From contig JAURYJ010000054.1 of the NCBI GenBank assembly GCA_030653985.1, positions 1 through 64,000 of the forward strand: DNA of 64,000 bases, read 5' to 3'. Of this stretch, positions 16,102 to 27,000 are shown piece after piece. Origin of the DNA: Methylobacter sp. GTDB lineage: Bacteria; Pseudomonadota; Gammaproteobacteria; Methylococcales; Methylomonadaceae. Below the pieces are notes generated by a model, which saw only the letters and a program-made list of their open reading frames with translations, ran no database searches and was not told the DNA's origin. The position numbers were made by a program, and so were the translations under genes. The first letter of the stretch is position 1. Each line of letters starts with the position of its first letter.

Positions 16102-17916
16102 TCAATCATCGGATGTTTCGAGGTAACCGTGCAAAGCCGCCAGTTCGACAATGCTCTTGCGGTAACGGTTGAATTCAACCGAATCCGGCGCGCTGTAATT
16201 CCAGTTTTTATAAAGGCTGGTCAGTTCGGTAAAGAAGTCCCTGGTTTCATCTTTATCCTTGAAGCCATAGTCGGCATCGATCAGGCCTTTCAACAGTTGA
16301 AAACTCTCCAGTTGCCGCTCCCTGGACATGCAGGCGTCAACCTCATCAAAAGCATCCTGCTGGAGATAAACCATGTCCAGCAATAAGGATTTTTGCCAGA
16401 TGACGAAATCATCCTCAGTAATACCTTCTTCGCCGGTAACCTGCATCATCTGATAAATACCGTCACCCTGTTCGAGCAAAGTTTGCATGGCTTTGACGTT
16501 ATCAACCCAATTCACGTCAATATTTTTGCGAAACCAGCCGCCCAGCTGATCAAGATAACGCGACCAGGAAATAAGCGGATCGATAGCGGGATAGAATCGT
16601 CGGTAAGCGCGATCGGAGGACAAGCCGAGAAACGTTTTTACCGTGCCCAAAGTCGATTGCGTGACCGGTTCTTCAAAATTGCCGCCTGCGGGGGAGACGG
16701 TACCGATCATGGTCAAGCTACCGATTGAACCGTCCGGGCAACGGAGTACGCCGGCACGTTCGTAGACGTTTTTTATCGACGAATCCAGATAAGCGGGAAA
16801 GCCCTCTTCGCCGGGAATTTCTTCCATGCGTCCCGAAGTCTCGCGCATCGCTTGCGCCCAGCGCGAGGTGGAATCAGCAATCAGTAGCACGTTATAGCCC
16901 ATCTGCCGAAAATACTCGCCCAGCGTAATGCCGGTATAGATCGAAGCTTCGCGCGCGGCGACCGGCATCGATGAGGTGTTGCAGATAATAACGGTTCTAT
17001 CCATCAACGTGCCGCCGGTACGCGGATCTTTGGTTTCCGGATATTCGGTAATGGTTTCAACTACTTCGCCTGCGCGTTCGCCGCAGGCAACGATAACGAC
17101 GATGTCAACCGTCGAATAACGGGCGATAAGACTTTGCAACACAGTTTTTCCTGCACCAAAAGGGCCGGGGACGCAGCCGGTACCGCCCTGGGCGATAGGA
17201 AAAAAAGTGTCGATAATGCGTGTCGCGGTAGTGATCGGTTCGGAAGGATAAAGGCGTTCGGCAAAATTGCGACGGATCAGCGCTTCCGGTATCGGTTTGC
17301 GCACCGGCCAGCGCTGAGACATCGTCAATTCCTGCTCAGCACCTTTGCCAATTTGATAACGGGCAACCACTTCTTCGACGCCCAGATTACCGGCCCGAAT
17401 CCAGGTAATTTCGACCGCTTCCGGCAGATTGAAAGGCACCATGATTTTATGCCTGAATTCACCCTCGGGAACGCTGCCGATAACGCCGCCCGGCTTCACC
17501 CGGTCACCGGCTGCGACACAGGGTTCAAACGCCCATTTCTTATCCAGATTCAGCGGCGGAATGGTTACGCCACGGGGCAGAAAAAAACCGTATTTGTCGG
17601 CCAACGCATGTAACGGATTAAGCAGGCCATCAAAAACCTGTCCCAGCAATCCGGGGCCTAATACCGCCGAAAGCATTTCGCCGGTGAGTTCGACAGTGTC
17701 GCCGACACGCACGCCGCGCGTGTCCTCGAATACCTGCATATCCGCAGTACGCCGCCGCACGCGGAGCACCTCGGCTTTAAGCCGCTGGTCGCCGACACAA
17801 ATATAACCCAGCTCATTTTTCATGATCGAGGTAGTCTCATCAACCTCGACAAGCACTAGGCTTTCCTTGACGCCTATTATCTTGGCGGTTCTGAATACCG
17901 GTTGTTCAGCTGTCAT
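16102..17916 (-). CDS. ntpA: V/A-type ATPase catalytic subunit A
   Basis: This 604-aa protein is the nucleotide-hydrolysing subunit of the V1/A1 head. It has P-loop GPFGAGKTVLQ (about residue 229), the catalytic-region GERAGEV, and STSRWAQAMRE. The about 90-residue non-homologous insert typical of A subunits lies before the P-loop (GGVIGSVPEGEF). It is last in the operon and overlaps the DUF2764 gene by 11 bp. In Chlamydia- and Bacteroidetes-type operons A directly precedes B; here it lies at the opposite end from B. Confidence 0.93.
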   Translation of the reverse strand: MTAEQPVFRTAKIIGVKESLVLVEVDETTSIMKNELGYICVGDQRLKAEVLRVRRRTADMQVFEDTRGVRVGDTVELTGEMLSAVLGPGLLGQVFDGLLNPLHALADKYGFFLPRGVTIPPLNLDKKWAFEPCVAAGDRVKPGGVIGSVPEGEFRHKIMVPFNLPEAVEITWIRAGNLGVEEVVARYQIGKGAEQELTMSQRWPVRKPIPEALIRRNFAERLYPSEPITTATRIIDTFFPIAQGGTGCVPGPFGAGKTVLQSLIARYSTVDIVVIVACGERAGEVVETITEYPETKDPRTGGTLMDRTVIICNTSSMPVAAREASIYTGITLGEYFRQMGYNVLLIADSTSRWAQAMRETSGRMEEIPGEEGFPAYLDSSIKNVYERAGVLRCPDGSIGSLTMIGTVSPAGGNFEEPVTQSTLGTVKTFLGLSSDRAYRRFYPAIDPLISWSRYLDQLGGWFRKNIDVNWVDNVKAMQTLLEQGDGIYQMMQVTGEEGITEDDFVIWQKSLLLDMVYLQQDAFDEVDACMSRERQLESFQLLKGLIDADYGFKDKDETRDFFTELTSLYKNWNYSAPDSVEFNRYRKSIVELAALHGYLETSDD

Positions 17917-18589
17917 TTTTTATCTCTTTTATCTCTTTAATCTCTTTAATCAAGTCTTGAAATCGGCTCTTCGCCTGTACTGCATCGCGTGCCAGCCAGG
18001 CTTGAAGGATGTCCCATTTAAAAACGAAGGCGAATACCGCTTCGAATCCAAATTGATTGCTTTCTGCAATATGGCCAAGCCGTTGCCAAATGACCTGCAT
18101 CAATAAGCTATCAAGAGCGCAGGCATTGTTGCTGTCAAGATACGTTCGCGCGTCGGCTATCCACGGATAAACCGCCGTCAGTTTGAAATTCGGATCCCCC
18201 CAGTGCGCCGCAATATGGCGCACCCAGCGACTCGCACCGGAAATCGGCTCTAAAACCGAGGCATCGGCACCAGCGTTACGCTGGCGTAAACCGGCCAGTA
18301 TCACTTGCTGATCAATCCTGAATTCGATAAAAGCGCGCAAAGCCGGTTGACTGATGTCCTGCATCGCGGCACGACTGCGTAACACCATCTCTGCATCCGT
18401 TTTCGGTTTGGCCAACGACATGCGCCAGCTGACCAGCGCTTCCGCTTTGGCCAGTTGCCGGGCGTCGTCCGTATCCAGGTTATGCAGTCGCTGTTCCAGC
18501 CGCAGGCGGGTAATCGGCGAACGCTCGGCCTGCTCGAACGGCGGCAGATAAGGAAGACTGGAGACCAGCGTAATGTAAGGCTCGGCCAT
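17906..18589 (-). CDS. DUF2764-like V-ATPase operon protein (subunit C-like)
   Basis: This 227-aa soluble protein begins PYITLVSSLPYLP, typical of DUF2764 proteins, which are encoded between subunits E and A in bacterial V-type ATPase operons (the Chlamydia CT309 position). They are thought to replace subunit C, which links the rotor to the ring; that role is family inference. The last residues are a KEIKEI repeat. It starts 5 bp after subunit E and overlaps subunit A. Confidence 0.75.
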   Translation of the reverse strand: MAEPYITLVSSLPYLPPFEQAERSPITRLRLEQRLHNLDTDDARQLAKAEALVSWRMSLAKPKTDAEMVLRSRAAMQDISQPALRAFIEFRIDQQVILAGLRQRNAGADASVLEPISGASRWVRHIAAHWGDPNFKLTAVYPWIADARTYLDSNNACALDSLLMQVIWQRLGHIAESNQFGFEAVFAFVFKWDILQAWLARDAVQAKSRFQDLIKEIKEIKEIKNDS

Positions 18590-18594
18590 AACGC

Positions 18595-19260
18595 TTATTC
18601 GCTGCCTTCGAATATCGCCTTGAAACGGGGCAAAATACGCTGGTAGAGCAACCTGGAAATGGCCTTATCGGACAGGTCAATCTCCAGTTTTTCTTTAACC
18701 AGGCGCACGCTGGCGCCGCCTTCGATCTCGCTGGATGGAATCAGCTCAACGCCTTCGCGCAGCATCTCGCTGCACAGCCCGAGGATGGTCTGATTGGTAA
18801 GCTCGTTTAGTTTCTCGTTGGGCTGGCCCATCAATATCGATTCGGAAATCAGGATTTGCACTTCCTTGTCGCCGATCAGCTCTTTTTCGACATGACCCGC
18901 TAACACCAGCACACAGGATTTAATAAATTGCTCGTCGCAAGTGGCCGATGTCACCAGCCGTTGCACGAAAACCTCGAAGGCCGACGAAACCTTGGCTTCC
19001 AGTTGCAGCATGGTATCGCGCGCCGACAGCTTCAGCGCTTCCAAGGCGGCGGCATGATTGGATTCGATCTCAATACGGGCGTTTTCCCGCAGTTGCGCCA
19101 CGTCGCGTTTGGCATCCAGGAGCAATTTTGCCGACTTGGCCTCGGCGTTTTTTATAATTTGCTCGGCCTGCTCGTTCGCGGCCAATATGCCCTGGTCGCG
19201 GATACGGTCAACCAGCGCCTGAACGCCGGCGCCGGTTTTAGTGTGTTCTTGTTCGGTCAT
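18595..19260 (-). CDS. ntpE: V/A-type ATPase subunit E (peripheral stalk)
   Basis: This 221-aa protein has a long N-terminal helix rich in Ala, Glu, Lys and Gln (about 10-90: AANEQAEQIIKNAEAKSAKL) and a compact alpha/beta C-terminal domain. That layout is usual for the peripheral stalk subunit holding the head against the membrane part. It lies 18 bp past subunit K and 5 bp before the DUF2764 gene. No subunit G or F gene is recognised in the cluster. Confidence 0.8.
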   Translation of the reverse strand: MTEQEHTKTGAGVQALVDRIRDQGILAANEQAEQIIKNAEAKSAKLLLDAKRDVAQLRENARIEIESNHAAALEALKLSARDTMLQLEAKVSSAFEVFVQRLVTSATCDEQFIKSCVLVLAGHVEKELIGDKEVQILISESILMGQPNEKLNELTNQTILGLCSEMLREGVELIPSSEIEGGASVRLVKEKLEIDLSDKAISRLLYQRILPRFKAIFEGSE

Positions 19261-19278
19261 GTTGTTAGTCCCGTGAGG

Positions 19279-19725
19279 TTATTTCGGAATGCCCGCAGCC
19301 AGCACCAGAGCGAACACGAAAGCGAAGACGGCGAAGCCTTCAACCAGTGCTGCCGGTGCCAGTGATATGCCGAAAATTTCCAGCTTGTTTTTTGACACGT
19401 TAATCGATGCGGCGCAAGCAGAGCCTTGCGCGGAAGCGCTGAACATCAGCGCCAATCCGGCCAAAACACCCAGGCCGAAAATACCCGGCGAATTTTCCAC
19501 AGTCAATTCGCGGCGCAAGGCCATGGTCACGACGATGCCGTAAATAGTCTGCGAGGACGGCATCGCCGCCACGCCGATATAGCGGCCATAGCCGCTTTCG
19601 ACTTCCAACAAAGCGCCACAGGCGGCGCTTCCGGCTCGGGCACAGCCGATCATGCTGCCTATTGCGCCCAGCGCTAAAGGCGCATACAGCCCCACCCAAC
19701 CCAGCGCTAAAATTAACGGTTCCAT
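19279..19725 (-). CDS. ntpK: V/A-type ATPase rotor subunit K (c-ring proteolipid)
   Basis: This 148-aa protein has four membrane helices, a duplicated c-subunit hairpin. The ion-carrying carboxylate is Glu129 in LVEGFAVFAF. Ser58-Gln59 in PSSQTIYG and Gln100 in SAQGSACA fall where Enterococcus NtpK has Na+ ligands Thr64, Gln65 and Gln110, with constant offsets from Glu139. That favours a Na+-binding ring, though only as an inference. The start overlaps the subunit I stop by 13 bp. Confidence 0.88.
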   Translation of the reverse strand: MEPLILALGWVGLYAPLALGAIGSMIGCARAGSAACGALLEVESGYGRYIGVAAMPSSQTIYGIVVTMALRRELTVENSPGIFGLGVLAGLALMFSASAQGSACAASINVSKNKLEIFGISLAPAALVEGFAVFAFVFALVLAAGIPK

Positions 19726-21497
19726 AGATTATCCTCTGCTTTTTTAAATGGTTTGTACAAGGTTCCCTCTTCTTTGAGTCCCCAATTGAAAAACTCGATC
19801 ACGTTTAAGCGCAGTCCGTGAATGACGCCGCTGGTTATGCCGAGCAATAAATTAACCGCGTGTCCGAGTATCAGTATCAGCAGCGCGAAAAACAGACCGA
19901 TGCCGGGGTAGCTTTCATAAACGCCGCTGGCCATATTGTTAAATTCGACCGCCAGCGATCCGGAAGCCAGACCTAACGCAAACAGCCGCAGATAACTCAA
20001 TACATCACCTAATGCACCGGACAATTTGGTCAAGCCCAACATACCCTGGGCAAAACGGGCAAGCGGTTTTTCGCGCGGCGCGGTAAAGCCAACGACGAAT
20101 ACTGCACCGATAACCATCAAGGCTATGCCCGGCGTTTGCAAATCAAGTGCGCTGATTGATCGGCTAATTGCCAGCGCAAAGCCGCCGCAAATCACGCCGA
20201 TCCAGCCGATCGAGGGCAGTTTGTCCTGCCACTGTTCGCAGCGGTAAGCATTCATCGCATTAGCCAAGACGATATGAAAAATACCGATCACTACCGACAG
20301 CATCATCATCCGCTCGGTGTCGCTGATCTCAAGGACATGCAGCTTTCCCGGCCAGGATCCGTCGCTAGGCGTTATACCGAAATAACTGCCCACCAACACA
20401 CCAAAAACCAGGGACGTCATCACCACCGACAACATCAACGGACGGAAGCGGCGACCCGAGTATGAGCCCCCCATTTTTTTCCATAGCCCCAGTAAAACCA
20501 GAGCCATCAACGTAGCGTAACCAGCATCGGATAAAATCATCGCAAAAAAAATCACAAAAGAAACGAAAGTGACCGCTGATGGATCCCAGGTTCGATAGCC
20601 CGGGGTCATATAAAAAGTCACCAAATCTTCGCCTGCGGCCAGCCAGGATGGATTGCGCATCAGCGTAGGCGGATTATCTTCCGGTTTGGAGGCTTCAGCG
20701 GCAAAATGAAATGCCTGTATTTTGGCATAACCCTCAAGTGCCACCAGACTTTCAGCAGGCGCCCAGCCCTGCAAGGCAAAAGCCGAATCATTGGTGTAGA
20801 GATGCGCCGCCGCACTCTCGCAGACCGCGCGGTCTTCCAGCTGATTCAGGTCATGTTTGAACAAATCATGCCAGCGGGTCAAATAAGCCCGCTCCGCTTG
20901 CACATCTTCGATGATAAATTCGACTTCATCGAGCCGGGCTTCGAGTTCATGCCGAGATTTGCTGCCCAGATGTATGCGCGGAACCGGCATACCCAAAGGC
21001 TCTTCCTTATCTACTACGATGACGTAACAAAAGCGGTTGTCACGCCGAATAACCTCCCAAACGGCAGCCGACGCTTCGATTTTCGCCAGATCCTTATGCG
21101 GAACCGCGTAGAACCAAAGCCGATGCTCGTTCATCTGTTGCAACGATGGCAACACGAAGTCGCCCCAGGGACGGCTATCCTGGATACGCTTGAGCAAAAA
21201 ATCGCGCTCATCTTCCAGATCACGCAAGCGATTTCTGACCGCTAATGTCTGCTGCTGGACCTTAATGGCATTGAAGCGCTGCTTATCGACAACCTGCCGT
21301 CTTCGCTGCGGATACGCCTGCAAAAACAGCAAGGCCTCGCGCGCTCCCGCCGTGTGCGCAGTTTCGGCAAATTCGGCGTTCTGGTCGCTCAAAGAAATAA
21401 TCTGTACGCAGCCCATTTGCTGAAGGTCGGTCAATAAACGCTCGCGGTCGGCAGTGATGCCGATGAACGTCACTTTATGCATGGTCACAATGCTCAT
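19713..21497 (-). CDS. ntpI: V/A-type ATPase membrane subunit I (a-subunit)
   Basis: This 594-aa protein has an N-terminal cytosolic half (about 1-290) that contacts the peripheral stalks and a C-terminal half with about seven to eight helices forming the ion path. The ion-path Arg probably lies in the LSYLRLFALGLASGSLA helix. The segment GHAVNLLLGITSGVIHGLRLNVIEFF is strongly family-typical. The start overlaps the subunit D stop by 4 bp. Length is slightly below the archaeal norm. Confidence 0.9.
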   Translation of the reverse strand: MSIVTMHKVTFIGITADRERLLTDLQQMGCVQIISLSDQNAEFAETAHTAGAREALLFLQAYPQRRRQVVDKQRFNAIKVQQQTLAVRNRLRDLEDERDFLLKRIQDSRPWGDFVLPSLQQMNEHRLWFYAVPHKDLAKIEASAAVWEVIRRDNRFCYVIVVDKEEPLGMPVPRIHLGSKSRHELEARLDEVEFIIEDVQAERAYLTRWHDLFKHDLNQLEDRAVCESAAAHLYTNDSAFALQGWAPAESLVALEGYAKIQAFHFAAEASKPEDNPPTLMRNPSWLAAGEDLVTFYMTPGYRTWDPSAVTFVSFVIFFAMILSDAGYATLMALVLLGLWKKMGGSYSGRRFRPLMLSVVMTSLVFGVLVGSYFGITPSDGSWPGKLHVLEISDTERMMMLSVVIGIFHIVLANAMNAYRCEQWQDKLPSIGWIGVICGGFALAISRSISALDLQTPGIALMVIGAVFVVGFTAPREKPLARFAQGMLGLTKLSGALGDVLSYLRLFALGLASGSLAVEFNNMASGVYESYPGIGLFFALLILILGHAVNLLLGITSGVIHGLRLNVIEFFNWGLKEEGTLYKPFKKAEDNLWNR

Positions 21498-22123
21498 GAC
21501 GCGGTCTCCGCTGCAAGTTCCGCTTCGCGTTGTTGTTGCTGTTTGTGCTTGGCCAGCTTGGAAATAATGACGCTGGCGCGTTCGGCATCGCCCAGAAAAA
21601 TGCGTATTTTCTGAATATTCTGTTTGGCGGTCGGAATTAAGATTTTCTCGAACAGATTGACTCGCTGGGTGATGCGCCGCACCGCAATTTGCAGGATACG
21701 CAAGCGCTCACCGGCAATTTCAGCACGTATCCGCTGCTCGGCGGCATCTTTCAGGCGTTGTACCAGCGCATCAACCCAGGGCGGCGTGGCCAGTCGTGAA
21801 TAATCGGCAACGGCACATTCAATGCTATCCAAAAACGGTAATTTCACGCCGACGACATTCTGTTCAATGACGCTGTAACTTTTTAAATGCACCAAACCGG
21901 CCAGACGAAACTCCTCGTCGGCCAGCATCGGCAACTCCTCGCCGATACGAATTTCCAGTGCTTCCACCGCCGCTTGAGCCGCAGCATATTGGTCTTGCGC
22001 CTTTTTTGCTTCCATCATCAATTGCCGCCGTTTAAGATCCAGCGAGGGCAATAGCCGCTGGTACAGCTTTAAATTTTCCTGCTGCTGATGTAATGCGTGT
22101 TTGCTCAGTTTAAGCTTTGCCAT
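21494..22123 (-). CDS. ntpD: V/A-type ATPase subunit D (central shaft)
   Basis: This 209-aa protein consists almost wholly of two long helices, as expected for the rotor shaft inside the A3B3 head. The N-terminus (KLKLSKHALHQQQENLKLY) and the RVNLFEKILIP segment near residue 155 are typical of subunit D. The tail is Gln/Glu/Ala-rich. It lies 6 bp after subunit B and overlaps subunit I. Confidence 0.87.
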   Translation of the reverse strand: MAKLKLSKHALHQQQENLKLYQRLLPSLDLKRRQLMMEAKKAQDQYAAAQAAVEALEIRIGEELPMLADEEFRLAGLVHLKSYSVIEQNVVGVKLPFLDSIECAVADYSRLATPPWVDALVQRLKDAAEQRIRAEIAGERLRILQIAVRRITQRVNLFEKILIPTAKQNIQKIRIFLGDAERASVIISKLAKHKQQQQREAELAAETAS

Positions 22124-22129
22124 CGCCGT

Positions 22130-23497
22130 TTACGCAACCTGGTCGGCAGCGTCTTGCGACTCGGCTTTGCTTGAGGCGGCTTTCGGGTAATAGGTATCAA
22201 TCAGGTTCTGCTTCATCAGCAGTTCTTTGGGCTCGAAACATTCAGCCAGCGTCAACCAGCACAGATCCAGGGCCTCGATAACCGGCAGCGAAACCCGCGT
22301 ATCCATAAAGCGCTCGCGGAATAAATGGCCGTATTTGAGCAATTTGTCATCAAACAGCGATAATTCAAAGGCCATCGCCTGCTTCTTTTGCGCTTCCACC
22401 GCACCGGAATAAAAACGGATCATGGTGTTCATGATCTGCCCGTGATCCTCGCGCGTGGCTTTGCCGACCACATGCTGTTTCAGCCTTGACAGCGAACCGA
22501 ACGGGTCGATAAAACCGTCATGCAGATAGAACTGCCCCTCGGTAATATAGCCGGTATTATCCGGCACCGGATGGGTCACGTCATCGCCGGGCATCGTGGT
22601 CACGCTCAAAATAGTCACCGAACCCGCGCCTTTGAAATCGCAGGCTTTCTCATAGCGCGAGGCCAGTTGCGTGTACAGATCGCCCATGTGCCCGCGCACC
22701 GCCGGAATGCGCTCCTGCGCCACGCCCAATTCTTTCATCGCATCGGCAAAAGCGGTCATGTCGGTCAGCAGCACCAGCACCCGTTTATTGTCTTCAACCG
22801 CCATTTTTTCGGCTACCGCCAGCGCCATATCGGGCACCAGCAAGCGTTCGACCAGTGGATCGGAAGCCTGATTAACAAACATCACGGTACGGTGAAAAAC
22901 CCCGTGTTCCTCGAAAGCGGTGCGGAAAAAATGATAGTCATCGAAAATCAGACCCATGCCGCCAAACACCACGACATCGGCATTGGCCTGAAAACCGATG
23001 CGCGCGAGCAGCTCATTGAACGGTTCACCGGCAATGGAAAAAATAGGGATTTTCTGGCTTTCCACCAGGCAATTGAACAAGTCGATCATCGGCACCTGGG
23101 TTTCGATCATCCGCGACGGCATCACCCGCATCACCGGATTCACCGTAGGGCCGCCGACAGGAATGCGCGGATCGGTCGGCAGTTCCGGGCCGCCGTCGAT
23201 AGGCTCGCCGGAACCGCGAAAAACCCGGCCCAGGATGTTATCGGAATAGACCACATCCAGCGGACGACCGAGAAAGTTAACTTTGGCATCGGTCGATAAA
23301 CCCTTGCCGCCGGAAAACACCTGGAGACTGACAATGTCCCGGTCAAGATCGACCACCTTGGCTAGGGACATCTCGCCGTCGATATTTTCAACCACGGCGA
23401 GATCGCCAAAAGCCACGCCTTCTGCCCGCACCCGTATCAAATCACCGACAATTTCCAGCAGGCGTATGTGACGGATCAAATTTTGAATAATGGTCAT
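22130..23497 (-). CDS. ntpB: V/A-type ATPase non-catalytic subunit B
   Basis: This 455-aa protein has the ATPase fold but no Walker A loop, as expected for the regulatory B subunit. Supporting segments are DNILGRVFRGSGEPIDGG, SQKIPIFSIAGEPFNELLARI, and the conserved LTDMTAFADAMKEL. It is first in the operon, so the promoter should lie in 23498-24062. A Lys/Ala/Glu-rich tail ends the protein. Confidence 0.92.
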   Translation of the reverse strand: MTIIQNLIRHIRLLEIVGDLIRVRAEGVAFGDLAVVENIDGEMSLAKVVDLDRDIVSLQVFSGGKGLSTDAKVNFLGRPLDVVYSDNILGRVFRGSGEPIDGGPELPTDPRIPVGGPTVNPVMRVMPSRMIETQVPMIDLFNCLVESQKIPIFSIAGEPFNELLARIGFQANADVVVFGGMGLIFDDYHFFRTAFEEHGVFHRTVMFVNQASDPLVERLLVPDMALAVAEKMAVEDNKRVLVLLTDMTAFADAMKELGVAQERIPAVRGHMGDLYTQLASRYEKACDFKGAGSVTILSVTTMPGDDVTHPVPDNTGYITEGQFYLHDGFIDPFGSLSRLKQHVVGKATREDHGQIMNTMIRFYSGAVEAQKKQAMAFELSLFDDKLLKYGHLFRERFMDTRVSLPVIEALDLCWLTLAECFEPKELLMKQNLIDTYYPKAASSKAESQDAADQVA

Positions 23498-24062
23498 CGT
23501 TTAACTCGGTTTTTCCATGGCGGGAACATATAAAGCATTGATTATTATTGCACTGTTTTGACAACATTACTGAGAAATGGGAAGGTAACGCGATGCTCAA
23601 CTTGTTCAACAAAGTCTATGATTTCCATCTCCTGAAAACAGAATGGCGGTCATCATCGCCCTTCTTTTTGTAGGAATTATATACCACTCCCCTATATGGA
23701 CTCCTCGTTTATCATAAAACGGTAGTGATTTGCCTACTCAACTCAGTTTTACGCTTAAAAAACTGATCGAGATCTATTTGGTTTGAGTGCTTTTTAAGGT
23801 TGTAGGTACCGCATTAGAGCAGGGAAATTGAGTGCGTGCGTGTAAAAGCAGACGCTGAAAGGCGAGATTTTTCTTTGAACGAGGGTTGTTAATACTATAT
23901 TTTCTACATAGAGACTACATCAATGACATTTCCAAGGTTTTATCCTGGCCTTTTTTTAAAGAAAATACGTGAATCTACAGGCCATATTTTTGCGCAATCA
24001 AATGATTAGCCCTTAACTTACCGGTATTGAACCTGCCCCCGTTGATTCATTAATTCTGCGGG
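23498..24062. other. Gene-free spacer between the NRPS gene and the ATPase operon
   Basis: About 565 bp holding the ATPase operon promoter region, which I could not pin down. TACGCTTAAAAA at 23750-23761 is shared with 258-269, near the 19-bp repeat. Two tiny frames (26 aa at 23593 and 29 aa at 23922) lack protein-like features. No terminator is clear for the NRPS gene that ends at 24063. Confidence 0.45.
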
Positions 24063-27000
24063 TCAAGATAATGGATCACATCCTTCGTTAATGGCTTTAT
24101 CCATACAAGCGATTAATTTTTCAGCCAGCGTTTTGACGTGAGGCTCTTTGCAGATATCAAAATGTTCTCCGGGAACCTGTTGAACGTCTAGCCTATCACC
24201 TATAAGTATTTTCCAGGCTTGTTCTGGAGGGGCATAGTTAGAAAACGCACTATCCGACTCTAATCCCTGAAATAAAGTCACCCGACCCTGATATATCTTG
24301 GGTTGATAACTATGGTGACAAGCTATATCAGGCGCTCCCGTATAAATGTGAGGCCAAAAATTCTTGCCATATTTATAAAATGTTATTAGATCGGTGATTT
24401 TATGATTGACCCTGGTCAACAATTGACGTGGACTTTGGCTAAACAACCGATGCATCTTCCGATGATAGGGTAAAAATTGCTTTTCATGGGTCAGGTGTGT
24501 ATCTAGCAGGCCCACAAAATTCACTTCATATCCATCTGCACGTAATTGACACGCCATTTCATAGGCAATAATGCCGCCAAAGGAAAAACCCATCAAATAG
24601 TAGGGGCCATGCGGTTGTATCAGTTGCAGCTCATTAATATAATGGCTGGCCAGCTCTTCCAATAGCGGCAGACGAACAGAATGATGACTGTTTTCCGCCG
24701 CCATGCCATATCGGAGAAAATAGAGCGGTTGATCCTTTCCTAGATACCGGGGCAAGTCCAGCAGAGAAATGGTGTGAATCGCAAACAAGGGTGGCCGTGA
24801 ACCTTGCGCCTGAATTGAAACAAGAGAATACCGTGAAGGTTGCTGATGACCAGACGCTATGATTATTCCCAGCTCCTCAACTGTTGGCGATTGGTAAATT
24901 GCGCCCAAGGGAATGTCGAAATTGAACTGCTTGCTAATTTCAATCGCTATTTTAACCGCCAGCAAGGAATGTCCGCCCAACTCGAAGAAATTATCGTGAA
25001 TGCCAATACTCTTCACACCCAGTAAATTTTCCCAGACAACAATCAGTTTGCGTTCGATCTCATTGCGTGGAGCGGCGCATGCCTTGGATACTGCTTCCGC
25101 CAAAGGTAGTGGCAGGGCTTTACGGTCCAACTTGCCATTAGGCGTGAGCGGCAGGGCGTTGAGGAACACATAGGCTGACGGTATCATGAATTCTGGCAAT
25201 CTTAGCTTAAGAAAGTCCCGCGCTTCAGCTGAGGTGATGGGGGAACTGCCTCGGGAAACCATATAAGCAACAAGCCGTTTGTCTCCTGGAATAGTCTCGT
25301 ACACATCTACCGCGACCTCACGTAGTTGCGGGTTCTGCAGCAATGTCGCTTCAATATCGCTTAACTCGATGCGAAAGCCCCTGATCTTTACCTGTAAGTC
25401 GTTGCGAAACAAAAATTCAATGGTACCGTCAGCCAACCATCGAGCCAGGTCGCCTGTCTTGTACATCTGCGCGGCGGCTTCAGCAACAAAGGGGTCGTGT
25501 ACAAAACGCTCCGCTGTCAACTCCGGACGATTTAAGTAGCCACGCCCAACCGCCACTCCGCCAATATAAATTTCGCCTGCGACGCCAATTGGCACCGGTT
25601 GCCGATAGCTATCCAAGATGTAAATACGGACGTTCCGAATGGGTCTTCCAATGGGTACAGGTCGCTTGAGATATTGTTCAAGCTCAGAAGACATACGGTA
25701 ACACGTCGCTATCATCGTGCACTCAGTTGGCCCATAGTTATTGAAGAAATCTGGGCGTGGTTCCGGCATTTCCAGCAGCTTGGCTGGCTGCATCGGCTCA
25801 CCTCCCAAAAAAACTCGCCGTAGACTACTGAGCTCCCCGTTACTACTCGCATCAATCAGCGCATAAAACCCACTCGGAGTTATAGTCATCATGCTAATGC
25901 GCTCTTGTAGCACCAGATTGACAATGGCTTGCGGATGAAAGGGTTCGCTCGCTAAAACCAGTCTGGCACCAGCCAGTAATGGGCCGTAAATAACTTTTTG
26001 AGTCACATCAAAAGCCATCGATGTCACCACCAATACTGCATCATCGCAAGTAAGATCAGTTCCCTCGCCGATATACCAGGGAAGCAGATTTTGTAAACTT
26101 CGATGCACTATTTCCACACCTTTGGGCTTTCCGGTGGAGCCGGATGTGTAGATAACATAAGCCAGATTTTCAGGCTTGAGTCCTACACTTTTCGGGTCAG
26201 GATTAGTGTCAGGAAATAGTGCCCAAACGGGATACTGGGCAGATAAATCAAGCAAACGCGGGCATTTCGCTAGATCAGAGAACAGTGTTTCATACCGACT
26301 ATTCGTCAGCAACGCTAATGGGGCACTGTCTTCAAGCATAAACGCCAGCAGTTCCTTTGGGTAACAAGGATCAAAGGGCACATAGGCGCCACCGGCTTTA
26401 AGGATGCCGAGCCAGCCAACCACTTGGTCAATAGATCTTTCAAGACAGACTCCGACCAGCACTTCCGGCTCAACACCGATATGACGCAAATAATGAGCCA
26501 GTTGGTTGGCGTGCGCGTTGAGTTCGCCATAGGTTAGTTGTTGATTTTTGCAAACTATAGCCACTGCCTGAGGCGTGCGCTCAACCTGCTCTTCGAACAA
26601 TTGATGAATGAATTTAGCATCAGCAGGAAGTGCTATGCTCGTATTATTCCACTCCACCAGTAATTGTCGGCGCTCAGATTCCGTCAACAAGGAAAATTCG
26701 GACAGATGCGCCTCCGGGTGAGCGACGATGCTGCCAAGCAGAGTCTGAAAATGGCCGATCAGGCGGTCTATAGTAGAGGCTTCAAACAAGTCAGCCGCGT
26801 ACTGCACCTCACCTGCCAAGCCATGCAAGGTTTCCGATAGCTCAAGGATAAGGTCGAATGGGAGGGTTCCGGTATCCTCCTGTAGAAAATTCGGGGTAAT
26901 TTTGTTTAACGACGCGGTATCATCGGGAAGGTTTTGGAAGATGAACATGACCTGAAACAGCGGATTGCGGCTGCAGTCGTCTTGCAAACTGAGCGCTTCG

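Noticed and set aside
22520-23299. 259-aa plus-strand frame opposite V-ATPase subunit B
   Set aside because: His/Arg/Gln-rich shadow of a highly conserved gene on the other strand.
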